This document shows, piece after piece, positions 23,776-31,668 of a stretch of 47,312 nucleotides of DNA. Origin of the DNA: a virus; IMG/VR virus record IMGVR_UViG_3300027971_000074, positions 1 through 47,312 of that record; one strand, written 5' to 3'. The position numbers and the translations under genes were made by a program. The notes under the pieces were generated by a model. The model was not told where the DNA came from. It made no database searches and saw nothing but the letters and a program-made list of their open reading frames with translations. The stretch's first letter is position 1, and every line of letters begins with the position of its first letter.

Positions 23776-24450
23776 CTACGCGGAGTTTTCCCGGCTCGCC
23801 ATGATCAGCACCGCGCCGGCCTGCGCAGCGGCAAACGCTCGCCCCTGCACCGCATCAATCGGCACCCGCAGCGCCACCACCTCGCCGGCCTCTGACGCGA
23901 ACTCCCGCACCCTGCCCACGGCGCTGGCCTGGGCCACCAGGAACCCACCCCAGTGGCTCGCATCCACCCGGTAGGGGGCCAGCAGGATCGCATCCTCGGC
24001 CGCCCAGCACAGCCGCGGCGGTGGGGTGACGCCTCGGCCCTGGGCTTCCAGATCAGCCAGCCATGGGCCATCCAACACGAACCCCGGCAGCAGGTTCCGC
24101 TCCAGCAGCTCCAGCAGGGCGGCGCCGGCTTCGCTGGGGGGCCTGGGGGATTCCGCCACGTCAGACCAGAAGGTGAACTCCCGCAGGCTGTAGGGCTCGG
24201 GCCGGGCCTCGCGGTTGCGGTTGGCCTCGGCGAGGATCAGGGCGATCTGCGCGGTGCTCTGCTCCTCCCGGTGAAGCCGCTCCCTTTCGGCCGCATAGCC
24301 CGCCGCGAGGGCCTGGAGGACGTAGCCGCCGGGGAGCCTACCGAAGCGCTCGCGGCTGAACTCGGCGGCGCCGGGCCAGAGCCTGCGGCATTCCCAGTAG
24401 GCGCGGGACCAGTCGGGTCGGTCGCAATCGAGTCGCTGACCTCCTGCAAC
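23776..24450 (-). CDS. Minus-1 frameshift extension of the tail assembly chaperone (T-like)
   Basis: This frame has no start of its own in its first 97 codons, yet encodes protein-like sequence from just after the slippery site: RPDWSRAYWECRRLWP, FSRERFGRLPGGYVLQALA, AQIALILAEANRNRE, SLREFTFWSD, then ~127 further residues to REN-SA. A -1 shift at GGGAAAG (24450-24456) joins residues 1-188 of the upstream ORF to these 224 residues, about 412 aa in all. This is the lambda gpG/gpGT arrangement. An independent start at 24159 would make only the last 127 aa. A late 10-mer overlaps its end. Confidence 0.75.
   Translation of the reverse strand, partial: VAGGQRLDCDRPDWSRAYWECRRLWPGAAEFSRERFGRLPGGYVLQALAAGYAAERERLHREEQSTAQIALILAEANRNREARPEPYSLREFTFWSDVAESPRPPSEAGAALLELLERNLLPGFVLDGPWLADLEAQGRGVTPPPRLCWAAEDAILLAPYRVDASHWGGFLVAQASAVGRVREFASEAGEVVALRVPIDAVQGRAFAAAQAGAVLIMASRENSA
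23784..23793 (-). promoter_or_regulatory. Late 10-mer CGGGAAAACT, copy 8
   Basis: 25 nt before the tail tube ATG, overlapping the end of the frameshifted chaperone (S-R-E-N-S-A-stop). Confidence 0.85.
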
Positions 24451-25013
24451 TTTCCCAGCGCATCCTCAAGCGCCCGCATTTCGGCCGCAGGGTCGGTCTT
24501 GATGCCAGCGCCGGCCCGCTCCTCCTCCTGCTCAAAGCCGTGCAGGAGCTCCAGCAGGGGCCCCGGCAGGCGGCGGGTCTGCTCATCGCTCCACGCTGGC
24601 TTGATCCGCTGCAGGATCACGGTCACAGACCGGATCGTGACACGGTTGCGGATCGCCCTGGCCTGCTCCAGGAACGGGCCGATGATCTCGGCATGCACAA
24701 CCTGTAGCGACTCCTCCTCGGTGCTCATCCGGCCGGCATTGGCGCCCATGTCCTGCGCCAGAAGCCGGGTGAGCAGGCCATAGCACCAGTGTGCGGACCG
24801 ATCGGTTGCGGCCTGGCTCAGGGCCACAGCGGCGGCGGTGATCAGGCGATAGAGCGCGTTCTGCGGGTCGATCTCGCGGATGCTGTTCAGCTCATCCACC
24901 GTCAGGTAGCCCAGCCGGGGCAGGGTCATCTCTCCGCCGTTCCACGCGATCGTGGCGGTCGGCTGCTCAGGGGCCTGGGGCGCTGTTTCCCAGGGGAGAA
25001 GATCAAAGCTCAC
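24237..25013 (-). CDS. Tail assembly chaperone, zero-frame product (G-like)
   Basis: A 258-aa product in the unshifted frame. Residues 1-188 look like a real domain (TATIAWNGGEMTLPRLGYLTVDELNSIRE, then helices around LYRLITAAAVALSQA and IRSVTVILQRIKPAWSDEQ). After the slippery site the zero frame becomes low-complexity Ser/Pro/Ala, as expected when the functional sequence continues in the -1 frame. It helps load the tape measure before tube assembly. Starts in an ATGA overlap with the tail completion gene. Confidence 0.7.
   Translation of the reverse strand: MSFDLLPWETAPQAPEQPTATIAWNGGEMTLPRLGYLTVDELNSIREIDPQNALYRLITAAAVALSQAATDRSAHWCYGLLTRLLAQDMGANAGRMSTEEESLQVVHAEIIGPFLEQARAIRNRVTIRSVTVILQRIKPAWSDEQTRRLPGPLLELLHGFEQEEERAGAGIKTDPAAEMRALEDALGKLQEVSDSIATDPTGPAPTGNAAGSGPAPPSSAASASVGSPAATSSRPSRRAMRPKGSGFTGRSRAPRRSP
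24450..24456 (-). other. Ribosomal slippery heptamer GGGAAAG
   Basis: In the zero frame this reads ..G GGA AAG (codons 187-188 of the chaperone ORF), an X XXY YYZ site identical to the lambda G-T slippery sequence. The -1 frame has a stop upstream in the codon pair CTT GAG and is open from there to 23776. This limits the crossover to a window of about 40 nt that contains the heptamer. Confidence 0.8.
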
Positions 25014-25510
25014 TGCAGTTCGCGCCAGGCTTGGATGAATGATGCCCGGTATTGCTCGCGGTAGTCATAGGGCTCAAGGCCGGGGATTCTGATGGTCCCC
25101 AGCACCGCGTCAGTCCAGGGCCTGGCGGGCAGGTTGACGAGGGGTCGGGTCTTGTCACCCCAGGGGTGGATGTTGGCGCCGTAGTGAACGGCTGTGGCAT
25201 AGCCCACGGCCCAGCGGAAGGTGCAGAGGCTGCCGGTGATCTGGAAGCTGTTGGAAGCCCGCAGGGTGCCAAGGTCCACGATGTTGCGGGGGCTGGTGAC
25301 CTTGAACCCCTTGGTGCGGGTGCCGTCGCGCCGATAGGTGCCGCCGCGGTAGGTGGTTCGCGGCCACGGCCACACCTTGGAGCCCAGGGCATCCTGAAAA
25401 GCGCTGTTGAGCTCCGGGAACACGATCCGCGCTGCTGCCTCGGATGCCCGCTGCGCACGGCTGAGCGTGGCCGGGTTGACGCGCACGGTGGCCCTGGTCG
25501 CGAGCTTCAT
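25010..25510 (-). CDS. Tail completion / neck protein (HK97 gp10-like)
   Basis: A 166-aa protein with 'VWPWPRTTYR', 'TSPRNIVDLGTLRASNSFQI' and 'WAVGYATAVHYGANIHPWG'. The '(S)PRNIVD.G.L..S' and 'YA..VHYG' motifs are characteristic of small minor capsid or tail completion proteins that connect head and tail. Coupled to both neighbours by ATGA overlaps. Confidence 0.75.
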   Translation of the reverse strand: MKLATRATVRVNPATLSRAQRASEAAARIVFPELNSAFQDALGSKVWPWPRTTYRGGTYRRDGTRTKGFKVTSPRNIVDLGTLRASNSFQITGSLCTFRWAVGYATAVHYGANIHPWGDKTRPLVNLPARPWTDAVLGTIRIPGLEPYDYREQYRASFIQAWRELQ

Positions 25511-25977
25511 CGGCCAGCCGCCCAGGTGCCGGTGAACTCATCGCCGGCCTCAACGCGAATCAGGGCATCAATGCCGCCAATGCCCGAGAGGGTGGCGATC
25601 GTGACCCAGCCGCGCTCCGCTTCGGTGGTGGTCGGCAGGCTGGCCAGATCGCCCATGAAGGCCTCCAGCTTCTCGCCGCGGGGGAACCCCGTGGGCCGCA
25701 GGCCGGTATCGGTCCAGCTCCAGGCGGTTCCCGCGTCCAGCCAGCCGGCGCCGGAGGGCACCACAGCCCAGCGGGTGATGTTGCCTTCAATGGATCCCGA
25801 GCCGATGGAGCGCCCGCCGGAGGGTTGCTCACCGCCGGGGCCCTGCACCTCGGCGAAGGCCTCAATCACCACCAGATCGGTGGCCCGCTGCAGCCCCTCC
25901 CGCAGGCTGGTGGCCGCTGCGGTGGGGCGGCGCCAGAGCAGGCGAAGATTCGCGAAGTCGGCGAAGGGGGTGGCCAT
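25507..25977 (-). CDS. Head-tail connector-like protein
   Basis: A 156-aa protein. 'DFANLRLLWRRPTAAATSLREGLQRATDLVVIEAFAEV', then 'EGNITRWAVVPSGAGWLDAG' and 'RGEKLEAFMGDLASLP', ending in 'GGIDALIRVEAGDEFTGTW'. The beta-rich end and position directly before the gp10-like protein suggest a stopper or adaptor. It starts 3 bp after basic paralog B. No definitive family. Confidence 0.55.
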   Translation of the reverse strand: MATPFADFANLRLLWRRPTAAATSLREGLQRATDLVVIEAFAEVQGPGGEQPSGGRSIGSGSIEGNITRWAVVPSGAGWLDAGTAWSWTDTGLRPTGFPRGEKLEAFMGDLASLPTTTEAERGWVTIATLSGIGGIDALIRVEAGDEFTGTWAAGR

Positions 25978-25980
25978 GGG

Positions 25981-27219
25981 TTAGCCGTACAAGCGGCCAA
26001 TGTTGTTCCAGGCCCTTGCGTGCAGCCCGTACTTGCGATTCCTCTCCTCAAGAACGGCCTTTGCTGCGCTTCCTTTTCTCATCGGGTTGTGTTTATAGCT
26101 TGGAACAATTTTTTTGATTGCGCGATTAACTTGATCTATCCTGTCTCTGACCTGATAGATGCGTCCGCCACCCGGATTGTTTGCTCTTTGAATCTTGAGT
26201 CTATCCAGTAGCCTGTTTGCTTGCGCTACAGCTTGAGCCGCAGACTTTGGCAACTTGACTGGTTTTACCTTCGCGCCCCTCCGCGCTGCCAATGCCCCCA
26301 CCTTCAACCCCTTCGGCTTCACCACCGTCCCCGCCGGCCGTGCTCCCTTGATCCGGGGCCCGGCGCCCTTGGGGCTGGGCTTGCGGGGGGTAGGCGCGGA
26401 CTTTCCTTTTCGTGCAGCGATGGCGCCCGGCTTCAGGCCTCGGGGCTTGGCGATCGTGCCGGTGGGGCGGGCCTTCTTGCCTTGAATGTTGGCCAGACCT
26501 GGCGAGGCATCTGTAGGCATCTCCCAGGCTTTGCGCCGCTTCCCTGACGGCTGATACCTCCCGAGGATTCGCGGCCCCCTTGCGCTGGGGCTGGCCGCCC
26601 ACTTCTTGGCCTCCGTGACGTTGCGGAAGTCCTTGCGGTTCATCACCGGGTTGCCCTTGCGGTCAATGATCGTTGCGGTTGCTCCCTTTCCGCTTGTGGT
26701 GACCATGACCCTCCGGCCATTTGGCAGGCTTGCGGCCTGCCTGCCTACCGAGCCAGCGGGCTTCTCCCACTTCAGGGCCGCGGGCTTGCGTGCAGGAGTG
26801 GAGGGCTTGGCCGTCACCACCGGCTTGGCCGTGGTCACACGCCCCCGCAGTTGGGACACGGCGCCGCCCTTCCGAATCACCCCCACCCGCGCCGCCATTT
26901 GCACCGTGGAGGCCGCCCGCACCTTCCCGAGGCGGTTGGCGCCCCTGGTGACGGCCCCCTTCTGCGCTCGCAGGCTGAGCGACCCCTGCAGGCTGCGATC
27001 AGCCGGGTTCTTGCCGGCCAGCTTGGCGCGGCTGCGGCGGAGGCTTCCGCGAGCCCCCAGCGTGCCGCCGGTGACCGTGGGCCGGGCCTTCCGCATGGCC
27101 GCCCGCCTGGTGGCCGGCGTGCTGCGCTTCGGAGGACCGCCGCCGGGAGTCGAGGCAAAGCGCCCGCTGTTGTCGCGCACGTAGTTCGTGCGCCTGCCTC
27201 TACTGCCGCCGCGGGCCAT
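25981..27219 (-). CDS. Basic RDNRGRFAS-family paralog B
   Basis: A 412-aa, very basic protein, the shortest of the five. NYVRDNSGRFASTPGGG is at residues 12-28. It has two GT(V/I).KP.GLK.GA(L/I)AAR motifs in its second half. A distinct segment (about 150-230, RVMVTTSGKGATATIIDRKG) resembles a small beta hairpin. The C-terminus, in AT-richer DNA, is helical and ends NNIGRLYG. It lacks the second NSGRIT block. Preceded by a late 10-mer at 20 nt and no obvious Shine-Dalgarno. Function unknown. Confidence 0.75.
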   Translation of the reverse strand: MARGGSRGRRTNYVRDNSGRFASTPGGGPPKRSTPATRRAAMRKARPTVTGGTLGARGSLRRSRAKLAGKNPADRSLQGSLSLRAQKGAVTRGANRLGKVRAASTVQMAARVGVIRKGGAVSQLRGRVTTAKPVVTAKPSTPARKPAALKWEKPAGSVGRQAASLPNGRRVMVTTSGKGATATIIDRKGNPVMNRKDFRNVTEAKKWAASPSARGPRILGRYQPSGKRRKAWEMPTDASPGLANIQGKKARPTGTIAKPRGLKPGAIAARKGKSAPTPRKPSPKGAGPRIKGARPAGTVVKPKGLKVGALAARRGAKVKPVKLPKSAAQAVAQANRLLDRLKIQRANNPGGGRIYQVRDRIDQVNRAIKKIVPSYKHNPMRKGSAAKAVLEERNRKYGLHARAWNNIGRLYG

Positions 27220-27239
27220 GGGATCGGAGTTGCTGCCGC

Positions 27240-27249
27240 AGTTTTCCCG
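27240..27249 (-). promoter_or_regulatory. Late 10-mer CGGGAAAACT, copy 9
   Basis: Directly abuts the paralog C stop codon; 20 nt before the paralog B ATG. Followed by GCGGCAG. Confidence 0.85.
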
Positions 27250-28764
27250 TCAAGACTTGGCGGCGATGCGGCCGGCCCTCCACGGGTTGGCTGGCTTGCG
27301 CCTTCCGGCCCTCAACATGCGAGCGGCAAGCGCCGCGCCTCGTTGATCCCCGGATTGATTCACCATCTTTCTTGTATTTCGATCAAAGAAAACCTTTCCG
27401 GTGTTTGGTTGATTGAAATAAATGCGATCAAACTTATCCTTTTGCCAGCGGCTACCGCCGGCCGCAATTAGCCCTTTTGTTGATACGGGCCTAAATGCCA
27501 ACCTGCTTGGGCTTGTTTTAATCCTTATCACGCGACGGCCAGCGCTTGATTGCTGTGGCTTCCTGCTTGGCGCTCGCCGTGCTCTTGATCCAAGGATGTT
27601 GTTCAAGATCCAAGCAAACTCCTCGCTCACGTTGCGGCGATTGTTCTGCCTTGATGCCCTTTGTCCCGCGATAGCCGCTATCGCCGCCTCAAGCTGGCCG
27701 GCCCTTAAGAACTGATTACTTGTCATGCCCTTGGGTAGCAGCCCCTCTCGGCGCTGTCGGTCGTAGGCAAAGTTATCTCCGCCCCAACCCCTAAGACCTG
27801 CACGAGCTTCGGCGACCCCGTAATCGAACTCTTTTTTATTTTTTGCTGCCTTGCGCAGCCTGGCTATAGCTTTGCCCACTTCTTTGGGCGCAATGCGAGC
27901 TGCAAGCGCTGAGATTGGATTCCAAAGTCCAGTTCCTGGCATCTCTACGCGGCCGTCCTTGCCACGCTTGTACCCTGAATAGTACCCTTGGTTTCCATAG
28001 TATTTATCGACGTTTCTCGCTCCCCGCGACGAAATCTTGACGGTTGACGACCTTGCCTGGCCCGTAGGGAATAGCGGTGGAGGATCCTTCTTCTGTTGAC
28101 GGCTGCCCACAACCCGCGCCCCGCCGCCGTCCTTCCCTTGCTGCTGTTGCTGGTCCGCCCCCATCCCCTTGCCCTTGGCGCTGTCGCCGCCCTTGAACTT
28201 TCCGAGGGGCATCCATGCCCCTGCTGGGTAGAAGTGACCGTCTGGCCCGTACTCACCGCCAGCGGCAGCCCGCTTGATCTGCACGTCCACCTTCTTGCCG
28301 CCCTTCTTGGACTGGGCCTGGCCTACTGGTGATCGCTTCTGCTTGGGCCGCTTTAGCGCCTGATCAGTCGATTGTTGGCCGGGTCGCGATGGCTTCACCC
28401 TGGAGCCCGCCGCAGGCTTGGCCTTGACGCCCTTGGCCAGCACGCCAGATGGCCTGGCCGCCGGGAGCTTGCGGCGATCCGAGAGGGCTTCTGCGGTGTT
28501 CTTGGCCCTGGTCAATGCACCACGCTGCTGCGGGCGGGCGCCGGGACCGGTGCGGGCTTTGGTGGCCTTGACGCGGGCCTTGGCCGCCTTGGCTGGGGCG
28601 CCGAGGATGCCCAACTGCCCGCGCTGCTTCGCCAGCTTCACCGCCTGCCGCTGCCGGAACCCGCCAGGCTTCGGCTTGGCCTTCTTGGCGCCACCGCCGG
28701 GGGTGCTTGCAAACCTCCCGCGGCCATCGCGCACATAGTTCCTGCGGGCAGACCCTCGGGCCAT
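27250..28764 (-). CDS. Basic RDGRGRFAS-family paralog C
   Basis: A 504-aa basic protein; the ATG at 28764 follows an in-frame GTG. NYVRDGRGRFASTPGGG is at residues 9-25; only a degenerate form of the linker motif is present (RPSGVLAKGVKAKPA). The C-terminal ~270 residues are unlike the paralogs and are encoded in AT-richer DNA: VDKYYGNQGYYSGYKRGKDG, NPISALAARIAPKEVGKAI, KDKFDRIYFNQPNTGKVFFD. They may form a separate folded domain. The 10-mer lies 21 nt upstream, and paralog B follows 30 bp after the stop. Function unknown. Confidence 0.72.
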   Translation of the reverse strand: MARGSARRNYVRDGRGRFASTPGGGAKKAKPKPGGFRQRQAVKLAKQRGQLGILGAPAKAAKARVKATKARTGPGARPQQRGALTRAKNTAEALSDRRKLPAARPSGVLAKGVKAKPAAGSRVKPSRPGQQSTDQALKRPKQKRSPVGQAQSKKGGKKVDVQIKRAAAGGEYGPDGHFYPAGAWMPLGKFKGGDSAKGKGMGADQQQQQGKDGGGARVVGSRQQKKDPPPLFPTGQARSSTVKISSRGARNVDKYYGNQGYYSGYKRGKDGRVEMPGTGLWNPISALAARIAPKEVGKAIARLRKAAKNKKEFDYGVAEARAGLRGWGGDNFAYDRQRREGLLPKGMTSNQFLRAGQLEAAIAAIAGQRASRQNNRRNVSEEFAWILNNILGSRARRAPSRKPQQSSAGRRVIRIKTSPSRLAFRPVSTKGLIAAGGSRWQKDKFDRIYFNQPNTGKVFFDRNTRKMVNQSGDQRGAALAARMLRAGRRKPANPWRAGRIAAKS

Positions 28765-28785
28765 CACGACAACACGCTTTGCCGC

Positions 28786-28795
28786 AGTTTTCCCG
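28786..28795 (-). promoter_or_regulatory. Late 10-mer CGGGAAAACT, copy 10
   Basis: 21 nt before the paralog C ATG, 11 bp after the upstream stop. Followed by GCGGCAA. Confidence 0.85.
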
Positions 28796-28806
28796 CGTCT
28801 CCCTGC

Positions 28807-29322
28807 TCAGCTCCGCAGCAGCATCCCTGCGCCGCCGCCAGCGCCCTGCGGGGCCAGGCGCTGCACATTGAGGGCTTGGGCAATGCGTGCGGTCAGCAGC
28901 TCGATCCGCTCATCCCGCTGCCCCTGCGCCGTGGCCCTGGCGCCGCCGCCGAAGCGATACCGGGCCTTGAGCAGGGAGGTGTCCCACGAGAGCTTGCCGG
29001 CCTGGCTGAGCTGCTGGGCCCGCGTGGGGGAGGTGCCGGGGATCGGGCCGTCGTATTCCTCGGCATTGCCAAGGTGGGCGGTGCCGGCATCGATCTCATC
29101 GGCCTGGGTCGTCTCCAGGGTCACGATCTCGTCCACCCATCCCTGAACCTGCGTCACGGTGGAGGAGCTCAGCCCTGCAACCGCGTTCATCTGCTGGGTC
29201 AGCTCCGTCAGGCTGCCATCGGTGGCCGGCCAGCCGATGTAGGTGCGGATCAGGTCGCGATCGTTGCGGGTGCTGGTGGCAGTGGGGCGCCAGAGCGGGT
29301 CAAGGGTCGGCAGGGTGGCCAT
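28807..29322 (-). CDS. Head-tail adaptor-like hypothetical protein
   Basis: A 171-aa protein. 'DRDLIRTYIGWPATDGSLTELTQQMNAV' suggests the compact helical domain of gp6/gp15-like connectors that sit under the portal. 'TLETTQADEIDAG' and 'KLSWDTSLLKARYRFGGG' follow. The position between portal/MuF and tail completion genes agrees. Family assignment is not certain. A late 10-mer lies 27 nt upstream. Confidence 0.5.
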   Translation of the reverse strand: MATLPTLDPLWRPTATSTRNDRDLIRTYIGWPATDGSLTELTQQMNAVAGLSSSTVTQVQGWVDEIVTLETTQADEIDAGTAHLGNAEEYDGPIPGTSPTRAQQLSQAGKLSWDTSLLKARYRFGGGARATAQGQRDERIELLTARIAQALNVQRLAPQGAGGGAGMLLRS

Positions 29323-29336
29323 GGATCAGGACGCGC

Positions 29337-29585
29337 TCAGGCTGCCGTGAGTTTTCCCGCAGCCGGATCTTCCAGGCCCACGCGGGGCCCGTGGAGGCTG
29401 CCAAACCAGAACCGGCCCTGCGGGTCGAGGCTGTTGCTCAGCAGCCGCAGGATCTGCTCTCCCTCGTGGTCATCGGTGACGGTGGCAAGCATCCGCAGCC
29501 CCTGCTGAGCGGCGGCAGCATCGCGGCGGAGGGCGGCGACGGACAAGGCCTGCAGTAGGCGGAGGGTGGGGCTGCGGGTGGGCAT
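29337..29585 (-). CDS. 82-aa hypothetical protein
   Basis: The ATG at 29585 is chosen because it lies between the paralog D stop and the helical segment; longer starts would read a Pro/His-rich stretch across a homopolymer. The product has a helical N-terminus (TLRLLQALSVAALRRDAAAAQ) and 'EGEQILRLLSNSLDP'. Its last codons (AGKLTAA-stop) contain the late 10-mer. Function unknown. Confidence 0.5.
   Translation of the reverse strand: MPTRSPTLRLLQALSVAALRRDAAAAQQGLRMLATVTDDHEGEQILRLLSNSLDPQGRFWFGSLHGPRVGLEDPAAGKLTAA
29350..29359 (-). promoter_or_regulatory. Late 10-mer CGGGAAAACT, copy 11
   Basis: 27 nt before the ATG at 29322. Inside the preceding gene but in another frame (gCG GGA AAA CTc, A-G-K-L). 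Confidence 0.85.
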
Positions 29586-29594
29586 GGGTGGTTT

Positions 29595-29604
29595 GGGGGG
29601 GGGG
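29595..29604 (-). repeat. C10 homopolymer just upstream of a start codon
   Basis: Ten consecutive G on the + strand (C on the coding strand), ending 10 bp before the ATG at 29585. This junction lacks the late 10-mer. Such tracts are prone to slippage and could tune expression of the 82-aa gene. Confidence 0.7.
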
Positions 29605-29652
29605 TGATGAAACAACGGAATTAATTTCCGGTGTTTGGGGTGGCGGGGTGGA

Positions 29653-31626
29653 TCACTTGACGGGCTTGTAGCGCTTGAGCTTCTTGGGCTTGCCGACCAA
29701 GGCAAGTTGGCTCATGCCTGTGTCTACGGCGCGGATGCGGGGGTTTTTCCGCATGATGCCAATCCCGTAAACGCCGGTTCTGACCCTGTTCAACGTGATC
29801 TCCCGCCGCCGCCGCTGCGACGCCCTCGCCTGGCTGCGAGTCCTGGCCACGGTTGTGGACACCTTCGCTTCCCGCTTCGGCTTGGGAACAGTCCCCTTGA
29901 TCCTTGCAGCGCGAGCAAAACCTTTGCGTGAGGTACTGTATCCCAATTCCCGGCGACTCCAGGCACCGCCCCTTATTGCGTCCCTAGACAATTTCGGCCT
30001 CTGCGCTTTCGCTTTTGCGGCTGCTGATTGATTGCCTTCTTGAATCCTGTCGCGTGCGGTCATTGCGTCCCTGCGGGCCTTGATCCGCGCCTTGTCCTGC
30101 CCGAGGTCATTAAACCGGCCGGGCTTGTTCCTGTTCGGCTTTTGCGTGCTGTATCGCGGCGGCTTTGTCATAGCCTTGCGCACAGAAGCAAAGGCTTCGG
30201 GCTGGCTCATCTGATTAAGCATCCCTACGCTGCCCCCTTCTTTCCTTGCCAGAAAAGACTTTGCCCTTGTTCCTACTTGGATAGCATTAAGGCGCTTGAC
30301 GCCTGTTTTTTGTTCTGCGCCACGAACTACATTGTTGAGCCGGTCAATAACTCGTGACACCCTGCCATCGTCTACCCTCGCCTTTCTTTTTCCACGTGCT
30401 GGCTTTGCTGCAGTGCGGGCGGCTTTGGCCTGTTTGGGGGCGGCGAGCTTTGCGGTTGCCATCTTTCGCCGCCCACGGGAAACGGTGCCAGGGATTGCGG
30501 GGGCCTTGGCCTTGCGCGAGCTTCCACCGATTGGCGACCCAATAGCGGTTCTGGCCCTGAGTGCTTTTATTGTTTTCTTTGTCCTTGCCGTGTCGATGTA
30601 TTGAATGTCGCTTGTGCCCATCCGAAAGGCTCGCCTCATAAAGGCAAGCGTTGCAATTCTATTGTTTACTCCAAACTTTTGCTGTATGGCTTGGATACCC
30701 TCTTTATAGCCTTTTGCAATTCTCCCGTTTAGCAGCAACGTGGGATCGTTGAACGTGTCACGTGCTCGTTGCGCCGCAGATCGCTGCGACGCTGTCAACT
30801 TGACCGACTTCTGAGGCTTGGCCTTCCTCGCCGCAATTGCCCCAGGCTTCAGCCCTTGAGGCTTGCGAATGGTGCCGGAGGGGCGGGCAGCCTTGGCGGT
30901 CGCCTTGATCTGCCCCCCGCTGCCAGGGATGGCCCGGCCCATCCTCGTGCCTTTTGGAGGTGCTACAAGGCGAGACTTGCCGGACCTAAACGCTCCTGCC
31001 ACGCGCTTGACGCTGTAGGTGGCCGCAACATTGTCTCGATTCCCGGCGCGATACCTAGACCCCATGCGAAGGGTGTCAGAGTTCATGTTGCCTTTCAAGT
31101 ATTTCACGGCCTGAGATGCGGTCATTAGGCTCTTGTTGGCTTTGCCCAGCGCTTTACTTGCTTTGGGGGATTTAGCTTTTTTCAGGCGTGCTTCAGCTTG
31201 CACAACTGCATACTTTTTCTTGTCGTAATTATCCATCGCTCTTTGCAGTCTCGCCTTTGCCTGGCTCGCTCCGTTCACGGTCGCCCGTGCCGGCTTGGCT
31301 GGGGTGGCTGGCCTAGCCACGGGCTTCACCCCACCCCGAACCTTCCCACCCCTGCCCACAGTCCCCGCCATAGGCGCCCGCTTGAGCCGATCCAACACCG
31401 CCCCCCGCTGATTCCCGGCGGCGGTCCTGAGGCGGCCACCCCGAGCTGTGGCGCCGTTCTTGCCCACGCCGGTGATCCTGCCGCTGTTGTCCCTGGTGAT
31501 CCGGTTCGTGCCCCGCTGCGCTCGCCGGGCGGCGGGCTTGGCCTTGGCGGTGGTGGTGCCGGTGCTGGCGAAGCGGCCCCGGTTGTCCCTGGCGTAGGTC
31601 CGCCTGCCCCTGCTACTGCCCGCCAC
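29653..31626 (-). CDS. Basic RDNRGRFAS-family paralog D
   Basis: A 657-aa very basic protein starting at GTG. TYARDNRGRFAS is at residues 10-21 and TRDNSGRITGVG at 44-55, followed by GATARGGRLRT as in paralogs A and E. One GTIRKPQGLKPGAIAARKAK motif is present. A central helical block in AT-richer DNA (IAKGYKEGIQAIQQKFGVNN, RIATLAFMRRAFRMGTSDIQ) looks like a small folded domain. The C-terminus ends in KKLKRYKPVK. A late 10-mer lies 21 nt upstream. Function unknown; interaction with nucleic acid or the virion is inferred from charge and context. Confidence 0.75.
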   Translation of the reverse strand: MAGSSRGRRTYARDNRGRFASTGTTTAKAKPAARRAQRGTNRITRDNSGRITGVGKNGATARGGRLRTAAGNQRGAVLDRLKRAPMAGTVGRGGKVRGGVKPVARPATPAKPARATVNGASQAKARLQRAMDNYDKKKYAVVQAEARLKKAKSPKASKALGKANKSLMTASQAVKYLKGNMNSDTLRMGSRYRAGNRDNVAATYSVKRVAGAFRSGKSRLVAPPKGTRMGRAIPGSGGQIKATAKAARPSGTIRKPQGLKPGAIAARKAKPQKSVKLTASQRSAAQRARDTFNDPTLLLNGRIAKGYKEGIQAIQQKFGVNNRIATLAFMRRAFRMGTSDIQYIDTARTKKTIKALRARTAIGSPIGGSSRKAKAPAIPGTVSRGRRKMATAKLAAPKQAKAARTAAKPARGKRKARVDDGRVSRVIDRLNNVVRGAEQKTGVKRLNAIQVGTRAKSFLARKEGGSVGMLNQMSQPEAFASVRKAMTKPPRYSTQKPNRNKPGRFNDLGQDKARIKARRDAMTARDRIQEGNQSAAAKAKAQRPKLSRDAIRGGAWSRRELGYSTSRKGFARAARIKGTVPKPKREAKVSTTVARTRSQARASQRRRREITLNRVRTGVYGIGIMRKNPRIRAVDTGMSQLALVGKPKKLKRYKPVK

Positions 31627-31647
31627 TGGAAACGCTGCTACTGCAGG

Positions 31648-31657
31648 AGTTTTCCCG
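31648..31657 (-). promoter_or_regulatory. Late 10-mer CGGGAAAACT, copy 12
   Basis: 21 nt before the paralog D GTG, 11 bp after the phosphoesterase stop. Confidence 0.85.
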
Positions 31658-31668
31658 GCTTGCCCGGG

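Noticed and set aside
24338-24586. An 82-codon Arg/Cys-rich leftward frame inside the tail chaperone
   Set aside because: It belongs to the third frame, is neither the zero-frame nor the -1 product, and has shadow-like composition.
28372-29508. Rightward 378-codon frame across the start of paralog C and two leftward genes
   Set aside because: It spans several leftward genes with conserved motifs and control sites; composition is that of an antisense shadow.
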